DNA from: Amblyornis subalaris
Taxonomy: Eukaryota; Chordata; Aves; Passeriformes; Ptilonorhynchidae
Assembly (NCBI GenBank): GCA_018881555.1
Contig: JACAXG010000013.1
Coordinates: forward strand, 9,586,191 to 9,650,190
Direction: 5' to 3'
Length of the DNA: 64,000 bases
In this document: positions 1 through 11,600 of the stretch, one piece after another
How the letters are laid out: the number at the start of each line of letters is the position of its first letter
Position numbering within the stretch: the stretch's first letter is position 1
Position numbers and translations under genes: made by a program
The notes under the pieces: generated by a model
What the model was told of the DNA's origin: nothing
What the model saw: only the letters and a program-made list of their open reading frames with translations
The model's database searches: none

Positions 1-3000
1 CCTGAGCTGTGGCCAGGCTGCAGCTCCCCACATGCCAGCCCCCCACAGGGAGAAGCACAGCTTGTGTCTTCCAAGAGTACAAGGCAGCTGTATCTCAGGT
101 CCTTCTCTTCCCAGACTTTTCCCATCTACATTTTACACGCACACTTAGAAAACAGCAAGAGGCAACAACACAACATCTGCACGGCACTCTTCCACAGTGC
201 TTCAATTCCCACTACCCAGGCACACTTTTGTTTCTGAATTCCTCAGTCCTGGATGACGCCTTGACCTTACACCATACCAAATCCTCCAGTGCTTTGCAGC
301 ACGGGTACAGTTGTCACCTGNGTCACCCCCATGCCTTGCAGCAGGTCTGTAGCATTGCATATTCCCACGGGCGCATCACTTCGCACTCTGGGGCACACGC
401 AGATGCTCTCCCCTCCGATTTACAGTCAAATGGAAACAGAAATACAAACCAGCGCTAGCAGATTGCAGCTCCCTGACCGGCCTGACTCAGAGCAGCAAGA
501 GGAAGAGCAGGGAAGGCTCCCCAAGCCCNGCTCCGCACGGCCGCGATGCCGCTGGCAGAGCTCCCGCGGCAGGAGGGACACTGCTCCGAGGGGCTGGCTC
601 GGCACCCGGCACAGCTGGGGACTGCTGCTGGGCACAAAACAATGACTTCACCTTCTTGATGCCCCGTCCACAATCCACAACAGTGTGTGCAACACAGAGA
701 TTAATACACGCGCCAGTGGGCTTTGTAGGATGCTATTCCCTTGACTCCTGAATGGAAATGCATGGAACCAGGAAATCATTTCATCCTGATGCAGGGAGTC
801 TCATTTTGCAACTGAGTAGAGAAAGGACTGAGATTTGGCTGTTTATTCAATCCAAGCAGAGCAAGCTAGTCCCATGTATAGGCTCATGTGTGCTGGCACC
901 CCAACAGTCATGCTGCCAGCCACGGGCACTGCCTGGCCTCTCTCAGACTGGGCACTTCGGGCAGCAGTTCCACAAACTATGGAACTGAGAGGGCTGCTTC
1001 AGGGTCCAGCACATGCAGGGTCCCTAGCCCAACCCCACAACCACCCCCAAATGCCCACCACTGCAAGATTCCTTACAAAGGCGCTTGTAGTTTTATCATC
1101 NTTTCACAAGTACACTGAGTCATGGAGCAGTTGAGTACTCGCCTAGAGACCTTCGGGCAAACAGAGTCAGAAGCCAAACTCAGCTTCTTTGTCCAAGCAG
1201 GCACTCCCTGGGGCTTGGCCCAGCTTCTGGATCAATGCAGAAAAATTTGACAAATTACCTCTCTCAGGAGAATCTCTCCATCTCTGAATACCAGCTCAAC
1301 AAATGCCACTTGACATTTGCAAAGCGACAGCAGCGATTACAGTCTCGTGTTTCCACGAAGAAAACATCTCTTTTGCCTAGCTCAGNGCGGAGGGGCAGTT
1401 AACAGCAACACCACACCTCGTGTACAAAAACCACTTCTATGGTGTGAGCAACATTGAAAACAGTCACTATCACACATNGAAGTATTATCTGTCCTGTACT
1501 CACAGGCTAAGGACTATTAGATGTGTGACAGCATCAGTGAATGAGCTTGCACTTTGCAGTCTACTAAGCAGAAAGAGATGGTCCAAGAGAGGTAATGAGA
1601 CCAGATTTGACAGTCAGGGATTCTGAGCATAGTAAATCTCAACAGAGGGCTCAACAGAGGTGGAGTAGGCATGACCTTGTGGGTGCCTTTGGCACTGGAG
1701 ATGAAATGAAGCACACTCAGCTGGGGCTGGCCAGTGGAGCTCGCAGCACCTCTTAAGCTAAAGTTGTCACACCTAAATGGCACCTAATCTCAAGGAGATT
1801 TGCAAAGTGCAAGCATGCACTCAGTTCTGAAGGTTTTCAGTTAATCTTAAGCATGTGCTTAAAATTTCAGATCCCCATCATGGAGCACTTAATAACAGGC
1901 TGGGGAAAGAAGAAAGGAAGAAAAAACAAGGCCACAGAGAAAGTTTTAGATGTGGGGTTTCTGCTGATTTACCACTCGTCTTACAATAGCAACCCACTGT
2001 GCTTCAGCTTCTCTGCTGCCTCTTGCTCCTGCCCACTCTGGTGGGTGGTTGGGGTCAGTCAAACAGGNTGCACCTGAGACAATGTGAGCAACTCTGCCTT
2101 CTGTGCCCGTACAGGGAGGGCAACAGTTGTTTTTCCCTGTTGTAGCAACCCTAAAGAGCTGTAAAAGGTAACACGGTGATGTCTAACACTGCTCTTCCCT
2201 CCAGCAATGGCAGGGCAGAGCCCCAAGTGCCTTCCCTTCCGTTTTCCAACACNCAGCACACGGGAGCACAGTCACATCTGAGCCAGCTCTCCGTGCGTGG
2301 GACACTGTGCCAGCCAGCCATCTCCAGCTGCTGTGTGCTCACAACAAGCTCTCAGCCTACGCTGAAATGCCCCCCCAAAAACCTCACACTAAACCAACAC
2401 AATTCCCAGCCCCCCTTTAAACCGCTCTTCTAAGAATGCCAAGAATTTTCCCAGACACTCGAGCCTTTATTCATACCCCTCCCAGCTCCCAGCTGCACTC
2501 CAGGCAGGCAAAAACATCACTGAAGAAACGAGATATGGAGTCACCACCAAGACATGCCAAGTAAAAATTAAAGCCACTTTATATTACAGAAGCAAGAAGG
2601 CTCAAGAGCTGAGGGTCTTGCCTTTAACTTTTGGACCCATTTTTAAGAGCTATTCACAAACTTTAAGACCAGCGAGTGACCAGTGAGTGACCAGTGAGTG
2701 CAGCGTGAAGTGCAATGCTCAGCACCCATGGAAAACAAACACTGCAAAAAAATCACTGGTCCAGTGCCAACGTTTCACAATGTCCCGAGTGCCCCAGGGC
2801 AGTGTCGGGGAAGCAAAGGCTCTGCTGCACTCCTGTGACACCCAGTGCTGAACCGGCACTGCAGCCACCTCCCGTAAGAAGGTGGACAGGGATTCAAGCG
2901 AGAAAGCCAAGCTCCTTTGAAGGGAGGAACTCCTTAGGCAAACTCCTAAATTGCTTTCCTGTATCCAAGCTGCTGGTGCCAGAAGGCGTTCGGATTCCTG

Positions 3001-6000
3001 CGGCACACCTTGTGCCGTATCCCAGCAACGAGCCGGATGCTGGGCGCTCCCAGCAGCCAGCCAGGAGCAGGGCCCCGCGCGCTCCACGTGCTCCCCTTCC
3101 GCACCAGCCTGCTCCCTTCGACACCTCCGAGCACACAGCTGAACCGAGGGCATTGCCTTCAGCTTCACTTCAGCCTCAGCAGCCTCTCCTACCCCTCAGT
3201 GAGCCACAACAAACCACAGAACACAAAATAAAAATCCTACACGCATCTACAGAATCAAATGGCAAAGGCTTAAAACATCAGTTTTTGCCGATGCTCAGAG
3301 CCAAGTCTGAAGGGAGAGTAAAGCTCCTCAGCTTCTCATACCANACACATCCAAAACGATCCATTCACAACCTGTGAATGCAACATCAGTTTTAATTTTC
3401 TGCAAACAAACTGACTGTTTCTGGCTTAAATTCCTCTCTGACTTTTTACATCACAAGCAAAATTCCCACATGCTTCCTTTTCTTAAGCTGTTATTTGGCG
3501 ATTTTCCTATAATAGTTATAAAGCCCAATTAATTAATTGTGAGGTCTTTCTTCATCAAGAGAGTATTAAATGTGCATTTTGTCCCTATCACAAGTCCTGG
3601 ATGAGAGTTTACAAGGGAGCAAAGCAGGATTTACCAGGCATTATGTACACAGTGTTTTGCAAACACGAATGTTGCCTTTGAGAATAAGGAAAGTTGGTTA
3701 AAACAGAGAAAGCTATGGAACCAAAAATGAAAGACATTTCCTCCAAAATGACCTTAAAGGATGAGAAAGTTCAGCTTCTCTGCAGCTTGAGAATTCCATC
3801 CTCCATAAACTATTCAAAACCAAGAAAAGTCCAAAACACAAATAAAACTTTTTAAACAGACTGAAGGAAAAGAACTTGAAATATAGACAAACAATACCAC
3901 CCCAGACTGCCCTCAGTTTCTTTTAAAAATTTTTTATTCAGAAGCTGCTGAGGCTTTTCATTTAATGGACTTCACAATTAACCCTGTCAAGAGGCTAATT
4001 TTAGCACCTTATCTAGCACAGACTTTCCCCAAGTTCACCCAAGGCAGCAGATGCATTCCCAGCTTACACTCAGCTGCTCTGAGCAGCAGAGTCTCTTCCC
4101 TTTCCCAGCATCCTTCCATGAGGAAGAGGAGACACTTGGCAAACACAAACGGCTGTGGGACAAAGCCAGGAGATAAACTGAGTGCCTACCCCTAAAGAAT
4201 GGAATGAAAAAGGTTTGGGGCAGTTTAAAAGAAGTATTGAAGAGGGGGAAAAAGGATCTGGATCTCCATCACACCAAACAAGCCACGCTGGATATCAGCC
4301 ACCAAGATTATTTGCTTTAGTTACCACTTAAAATAAACATGGCTAATTCCCACATACGTTTCCAGAATTTACTGCCCAATTACAATAAATACTATTACCC
4401 AGTATATTTTTAGAGAAGGGAACAGAGATATAATGGGAACCCAAGAGCTTTGGTCACCACCGTATGCTTTTTCCCACTTTGCTTTATGCAATCATCCCAC
4501 AGCATCTCCACGAACAGCTCTTCCAGCTACTGACCAAGTCTCCTTGTAACATTGCCTGGAAGACACCAGAAAGAGAATATTCCACAACATACCACAGCCA
4601 CTCAGCTCCGAGGGCTAAACCAGAGTCATCATGCTNATAAGCTGACTGCTACATATCCTATTAACACATGCCTCCAGAAAGCCTCAAAGTGTATTAGCAC
4701 AGAATACCTTTAATCTGAAGAATCAAGGCAACCACAAAAAAAGAAAAGAAAACCTCTATTTGAAAAAATACACACAGCAAAAAGATAATCTGAAAGGACT
4801 ATTTGTTCTGTATAAAAATACAGAATAGATCTATATTCAGGAGTATGAGCTGGAAGCACCTTTGCTGCAGAAGAAGGGAAGGGGAGCGTTGCTGGGAGGC
4901 CGGCTGCCAGCCCTTCCTCAGGCAGCATTTTCCTGTGGCAGAGCTGAAAGCCAGGATCAGCGTGGCTCAGGATGGAAGGCTGGGTGCTGTAAGCTGGGTC
5001 TGGACCAGAGACCCAGCAATGCTCCTCTGCCCCGAGCTGCCCCCACTCCGGGCACCCCAGGAACGTGCACACTGTTTAACACAGCAGGGATGGCCTCCCC
5101 TCCGAGCAACCAACCTGAGCAACCCCGGAGGATGCAGGAAGGTTCCATTTTCCAGCGTCACCACGCTCTGGGAACTGCTCCACAGCAGCCACAGCTGAAA
5201 GCATGCCTGTACAGTCCTTTGCAGGCAGATGTGAACTCAGCAGAGCAGAAGCCTCTGTTACAGCCAGAGCCAGCTGAAACGCTAGTTGCCTGCGGAGGAC
5301 TCTGGATGCATTCCCCACATGTTTCCTTGCACACAAAACGCAGACTCATCACAGCATCTCATGCAATGGTGAGGTGAGGATGGGAGAACGCCAGCCCCTT
5401 GATGGAAACCCAGCCCAGGCTCTCTGGCTCCACAGCTCCCTGTGACAGTCTGGTTTTGAGGCAGTGCAGCCAGAGAGGGCAAGAGCCCCGAGGCATGGTG
5501 CTCCATGGGAACCTTGCTCTAGCTGTCTGACATCTCTGGAATTTCATGTGTGTGGGAGACGGACACTTTTTGGTTTCACAAAGGAATCTGAACATCTAAA
5601 AGTGGTGCCTTCACAGCCCTGACCCCACGGGCCCTGGTGAGCCACAAGCCGAGAGCGGCGACTAGGGCTGCATCCAAGAATCCTGCGGTTCTCACTGACA
5701 CCACCTTCCTCCGAAAATCTCCCATCACCCCACTTGGAAGGTGCTGATTCCCTGTCTGGGTTCACCTTCTGCATCCAAATGTCACAAGCTGGAGGCAAGC
5801 ATTGCTGTTTAAGCCAGAGAAGAGGATCTGGAAGGAAAGCACATGGCTGGGACTGAGGAGAAGCAGCACTTTCAGGATTTTTTTCTCACTTGAGCTGCTC
5901 TGGGAGAAGAGATGGGCTCTCCTAGCCATCTGACACTTTCATGATTCATGAATACAAATGCAAAGCTTCAGGTATAAACCCAGAGCTTGCTGCAGCTATG

Positions 6001-9000
6001 CAGATACGGGGAAGGGGACAAACAAGCAGACTGTGCATGAACACAAGGCCCATCTCAACAAAACAAATATGGGACAGGACAATGTTATTTCCAAAGGGTG
6101 CAGCTAATCTGAAACAAACAGGGCAGGTTCTCCCATCCACAGCCTGAAGCGTGTCCAAGACACATTCTGAATAATCAAAATTAATCCCATAAACGTGCCC
6201 CTACCCTACACAGGCAGGGTGAACCAGCGTGCCCACGCCCTGCACGTCTCCCTCGGTCCCATCGCCTCCCAGATTCCTTCTCTTAATTGCACAACCCAGG
6301 AAAAGCCAATTCAGCATCATGCCAGTTTCTTCCCCTCCCAAGCTCCGAGCCAAAGGAGCTCGAGAAGGAAAGGAGATGAGCGTGACCATAGCTCCTGCAG
6401 ACAGAAAAACAGCCCAGTCCCAGAGCCCTTGGCTCGCACGGTGGTGCCTTGAGACGACAGGACTGGGGACAGCGGGGGCACTCGGAGACAGGGCTGTGCC
6501 TCTCCCCGCAGCTGGCGACAGCACTGGTATTCTGCCACAGAAGATAATATTTAGGGAGCTTTTGGCCTTCCAGCAACGCTGGGGACTGGCTGACAGCTGC
6601 CACCACAGCACTGACGACAAGCCCTGACACCGTGCCGGCCTCCTGAAAGAGAGTTATTCTTCAGGCTCCCGTTTGTTTTGCCGATGCCGAGGGCACACAC
6701 GGCCTCAGCCTCCGCCAGCTCACGTCCTTCCACCCACTGCCTCGGCGCTCGCTGCAGCTACGAGCGGCTCGAGCAGCTCTGGAGCTCCCACGCAGAACAA
6801 CATGTTGCGTCGCTGCTGCAGGAGGAAGAGACACCCCAGCTTCACCAGCAGTAATGGCACCACAGTGGGGTGGGGAAGGGAAAAAAATTATATAAAAAAT
6901 CTTACTCTGGGCAACATTTGTTCCCAGTGCATACATTGAAAATAAGTGTTTAACTGCCATGGGCTGTGGTTGACTTAATTGGTCCTGTGGTTGAGGCAGT
7001 CAGAGCTAGCTTCCTGCGTGAGGACAGGCGAGATTCCAGGGGAGGGATTGCGGGGCTCAGAGATGCAACCACCAATTTGTCCTCTCCATCGGAAGGCCAT
7101 TTTCTCCATCATTCCTTCCCAAAAAAGCATACACTACAGGCAGAAGAGCCGGCCAGGGCAGGGAGGGAAAGGGCTGCTCCCGCTGGGCTGGCTTCCTGGT
7201 GCATGCTACCAGCTTGGAGAAAAATCTGTCACTTGTGTTCCACACTGCATGGGGGATCACTTGAGTTTTTCCAGGCTAAAGGTAAAGTAACTGAACAGCA
7301 AAAAGAGACAAGGAGATTTAATCCTGGAACTTCCAAATGGTGCCACTGGCTGGGTGAAAAATAAAGCAGGGGGAATGTCCGAATCCATATCAACCCCATT
7401 TTCCACTGGAATTGAGCCATGGAAAGGTTTTCTTTGAGAGTTTGATTAAAGGAAAATGTAAGCCTGTGCTTAGGACCGGCACTGATAAGACTTCTGGCAA
7501 CCACTCTGCCCTAGTCATGGTACACAGAGCTGTTCTCAGCTCACTCCTCAAACCCATCTTTCACAGACTAAGGTGTCACACTGGCCCCTCACAGTGAGGA
7601 GTGGGTTTAAGCTGTGTCATCATTAAGCAAACCCTGAGCTTACAGAAAACAGCAGCAGCAACATGAAGTTTATCACAACCCAGGCAGTTATGGCAGGAAT
7701 AGGCACTGTCCAAAGGTCCCTCTCCTCCCACAGAGCTGGAAGCAGGTGACAAGAAGGCAGTGGTGTGTAAACAGGTAATGCTCACACACAGCTGACAAAC
7801 TGAGCAGATCCTCACCAAGCTCAGCAACTCACTGCGACAAAGCAAATCCCATTGTGTATTTCCAGCAAAGAAGTTGCTGCTCAGCTTTCCTCTGTATAAA
7901 GTGGTGTTTTTTCTGCAAGATCTTCTAAGGGACATTAATTTCTAGTAAAGCTGCCAGTACCAGCCTAGCTGTCAATCACTCACATGAAGGCAAATCTCAG
8001 GACTGCACGTGGACAGCGGTCCCCAACCACAGCTCACATGCTGCTACATACACACATCCAGTGCCCTCCTCCCTCGGCATCAATGTTCACACATCCCTGT
8101 CCATGCAGGCAGTCACATTGTCCACACAAAGCAATCAGCCAAAAGTTAACTTTTCATGTGAAACTTATCTCAGCCCAACCTTGAGGCTGAGGACACCTGC
8201 TCCTTCTCATAGAATGCAGCTGCTCAATCTGGAGCCCAAGCCTTTGCACCTCCAAGTCAGCCCGTGGGTTAATGTAGACAGTTAAGCAACAGCATTTTGT
8301 GAGGTCAATGGGTTTTAGTTGAAAAGAGAGAAAGCAACAGATTTGGGAGTTTTGAAAAAGCTTCCTGAAAACAGAAGTCTTACAGTCTCAGTCTCACATC
8401 TCATCCCATTTATTCTCCCACGCATCTCCAGTCGCTTCTCTGTCACTTTTTCTCCTTCCAGCTTTTCCAAATTCCTTCAGAGCTTCTGCGTTTCCCTGCT
8501 GCATTTCACACACCTTCTGGCTTCCGCTCGCACGTGGTGGTTGGGCTGTTTCCCACTCAACATCCCAACATCCTTGCTAAAACTGCCAGTGTCTGCTCCA
8601 GCATACAGTCACTGCATGTGCCAACTCAGCACTGGCCAGGCCAGGCAATGGAGAAGTTCTGAGCTTTAATGAGGAAATAAAAGTATTTCATAAATGAACA
8701 AAACTTTATCAGTTTTCTTTCCACTCCGGTGGCGAGTGGCTCTGGCTCTCCAGAAGCGATGCCTGCAGCTCAAGCCCTGAACACAGCAGTGGTGAGCCAT
8801 GTTCTCACAGCAGATCAGCAGAAAACTTCAGTCTCCAGGGGCTGAAGCAAATCCCTCCCATAACACTACAGTCACAAAAACAAAGGCAGTGTTGAGCACC
8901 ACTGGTGTGATCCTGCTGCCTCAGAGGCAGCTTTCCATGAGCGAGCTTCCTTTCATTTGCTTTTGTTGGTCATTTCCAATAGCAGCACTCGAAGGGAACT

Positions 9001-11087
9001 TTATTGTGCTGGAGACAGAGGCGTTCTGGAGGACTGTACAAGGGAAGCGTGCATCTGGGGAGTTTTCAAAACACATTATCCAAACCTAAGGGTCACTACG
9101 TTCCAGGATGTCAGTGTCAGCTGGACACTTATAAATAGCTTCACCAACCTGAATAGCAGGACCCATTGTGTATCAAAACCCTCCTTCAGAGGCTTTTTCA
9201 ACATTACTTCCTACTCCAAATACAAATGGTAAAAATAAATGGATTTATCATCACCTGTGCTTGGCAGTAAGAAGCTACTCCCACACAGACTTTATGCTCA
9301 GGAAACTGAGGTACAGTGCTATAAAGTGGCACCAAGAAATCTGTAAGCCCTGCAGAAAGAACAATTTGGAACACCTGAATCATGAGGTTTCCATGATATT
9401 GCTGGAGGAACAACATCAGAGCTGGGACACATGTTAGGAGTAAAGGAAACAGCAGCTATGTCAGACCTCTGCCCCACCTCAAATGGAAACGAGATGCTGC
9501 TCTCCCACCTGCTTCTGCCAGATCCTGGTTCCAGGTGAAAGGCAAACTAAGATCATCGGATCACCACACCTACCGGGCCTGCAGATCCCTACAAACTCAT
9601 CCCAGCTCCCTGCACAAAGGAAGCAGATTTCTTCCTAATGGAGCTGAGAACTCAAGCCATGCTGGACCCCAGCCATTTCTCTTTGGTGCCCAAATGAGAG
9701 CCAAGCACCTTCAGGAGGCTTTTTTTTAAATCAAAGTGGCAGAGTATTAATATAAGTACACCAAGCATTCAAGTACCCCCACCAAAGAATGCAAATTAAG
9801 TTTAATTTTCTCTGGAACTAGGCAATATTTTAGGTTCCTGTAACACCTATGAAAACCTGCAGCAGGCACACCAAATTAATATTAAAACTATTTATATATG
9901 ATACAAATGCAGAAAGAATTGCAGTGAGATAGTCATGGTGCTTTCATTCCCTGCCACTGTCTTTACCTTCATCTCCTCCCTCCTAGAGCCTAGAAACATT
10001 AGCTTTCTTAAATAAGAGCCCCAATTCAATTTTCCTTTATGCAGGTTTTAAGTAAGTTACAGTCTTGCAAATTCATTCCTGAGCTGGAAACTTTTGGGCC
10101 AGGATTCAAAGAAATGAAGCAGAGTTTGAGATTCTTGGCAATAAGTAGCTTACAGAGAAAACAGTAGCAGGGACTTGTTTGTGCGCAAACGGCATGCCTA
10201 TAATTCAGACAGCCACCACTGCTGTTCCCATTTATTTAGTAATATCACACCAGACTTTTTTGACTTTGGAGAGCTATGCTATTTAATGCGGTAAAAATGT
10301 TTTTAGCTCTGAGAGCCTACAAGACACATCACCAAGCTATTTAACGAGAACAGCCTTCCAACAACAACAAAAAATTCAAGCTTAGACAAAGAATAGTTTC
10401 GAGCCGACACAGATTTTAGCCAGATTGACTTCCGATAGCAGTTATACAACATGTGAGCTGCAGAGAGGCGGCGGTGTACAGGTCACGCTCCATATTTGCT
10501 GTACAGCATTCCTCATGCATTGGCTCAGAGAGCAGCCAGCCTCAAGGGTTTGCTTTGCCGTGTTTGAATCAGCGTGTCTCTCGCTGTATTATATACACAC
10601 CGCTAAGTTACTATTGCGGAGTGTNTGGATACCAGTGGTATGTAAACAATTCGTATTTAGGAAGGTCTGACCCCGTTTCGTGCCGCCCCTCCTTGCGGGG
10701 TGCTGCACGCCTGCAGACACACGCATCCCGGGTACCCTCTGTGAGCATCCCGGGCATCCCGGCAGGAGTCACCGAGCGTGTCGGTGCCGGTCCCAGCCCC
10801 AGGCGCGGCTCCGAGGCCCCGGAGCCCTCCGCCCGCCGTTCCCTCCGCCCCCGGCGCGGGCAGGACCTTCCCGCAAGGACTTTCCCCGCACCCGCCGCGG
10901 GCAGCGGCTTCGCCCCGCTCCTTCCCCAGCTGCCTCCGCCGGGCTTCCCGCGGGGGCAGCGGCCGTGACCCCCCGGCTGCCNTGGCCCCGTCACCCGCCG
11001 GGTTATTCCCCCGCATCCGAGGGAGGAAAAAACCCCCAAGTTGTGTGGCCGAGGAGAGGCGCGAACGAGCGCGGGGCCGGTGCTCAC
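1..11087 (-). other. SEPTIN8: SEPTIN8 intron 1 (partial)
   Basis: This stretch lies downstream, on the minus strand, of the SEPTIN8 exon 1 splice donor, and the next exon is beyond the left edge. I looked for septin G-domain coding sequence (the GxxxxGKS P-loop) and found none here. Open frames up to about 220 codons occur on both strands but show no recognisable domain. No CR1 copy or RNA gene was recognised. It is AT/GC-balanced single-copy-looking DNA with a few short tandem repeats. The assignment as intron depends on the exon 1 call and on the known exon structure of septin genes. Confidence 0.75.
2668..2700. repeat. short tandem repeat, 11-bp unit
   Basis: About three copies of an 11-bp unit of the form AGTGAGTGACC run in tandem, the first copy carrying one difference (AGCGAGTGACC). 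It lies in SEPTIN8 intron 1 and no function is implied. Confidence 0.7.
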
Positions 11088-11117
11088 CGAGAAGCGCTCC
11101 AGGTCGGTGGCGGCCAT
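11088..11117 (-). CDS. SEPTIN8: SEPTIN8 first coding exon (septin-8 N-terminus)
   Basis: The minus strand encodes MAATDLERFS from the ATG at 11117, identical to the N-terminus I know for vertebrate septin-8, and is followed at once by a consensus donor (TCG|GTGAGC, intron from 11087). The start context is strong (G at -3 and +4). Septin-8 is a GTP-binding protein that joins septin hetero-oligomers and filaments at membranes and the cortical cytoskeleton. The GTPase domain and C-terminal coiled coil are encoded further left, outside the window. Identification rests on ten residues, on the CpG-island position and on neighbouring SOWAHA and SHROOM1, which accompany SEPTIN8 in human in the same relative orientation. 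Confidence 0.88.
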
Positions 11118-11193
11118 GGCCGGGGCTGGCGCGGCTCCGGCGGCGGGAGCGCGGCTCTCCCTGCCCGCCGCGGGTGGATGCGGCTGAATGGAT

Positions 11194-11213
11194 CCAATAT
11201 GGCCACTTCCTGG
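11194..11213 (-). promoter_or_regulatory. SEPTIN8: ETS/YY1-like site cluster upstream of SEPTIN8
   Basis: Read on the minus strand, the 20 bases are CCAGGAAGTGGCCATATTGG: an ETS core (GGAA) followed directly by a YY1-type CCATnTT motif. The pair lies 77-96 bp upstream of the SEPTIN8 ATG in an AT-richer notch of the CpG island. ETS and YY1 sites close to the start are common in TATA-less promoters. Binding is inferred from motif match only. Confidence 0.45.
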
Positions 11214-11600
11214 AAACTCCCTCCGCCCGCCGCAGGCGCCGCCCGCCCGCCGGACCGGGGGGACCGGGGGACGGGCCCCGGCGGGGCGGGACGGGGCGGG
11301 GCGGGGGCAGCCCTCTTTCCCTCCCTCCCTCGGCCGGCGAGGAGGTCCCGTGGCCCGCCGGCCCAGCACTGCACGGAGAGCGGAGCGGAGCGGAACGGGG
11401 CAGAGCGGCTCGGGCTGCCCCGGCGAGCTCGCACCTCGCCTGCCGGGGCCAGCTGCGGGGCTGGGGGCGAGCANGGCGCACGGGCGGCCCTGGCGGCAGC
11501 GGGGCTGGGAGCGCCGAGCCGCACTGCCCGCAGCACGGGGCAGCGGCGTGCCCGAGTGTGCCTGCGGAAGGGCCGGGAGCATCCTCCGCTGGGGTCGCAC

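Larger units (their letters stand above)
10690..11600. promoter_or_regulatory. SEPTIN8: CpG island and promoter of SEPTIN8
   Basis: Base composition switches abruptly from AT-rich intron to very GC- and CpG-rich sequence with GGGGCGGGG (Sp1-type) boxes around 11280-11310, then falls back after about 11600. The island contains the SEPTIN8 start codon at 11117. On the minus strand, just upstream, sits a tight cluster of an ETS-like GGAAGTG and a YY1-like GCCATATTGG (11194-11213). No TATA box is evident, as expected for a CpG-island promoter. The transcription start itself cannot be placed from sequence. Confidence 0.85.
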
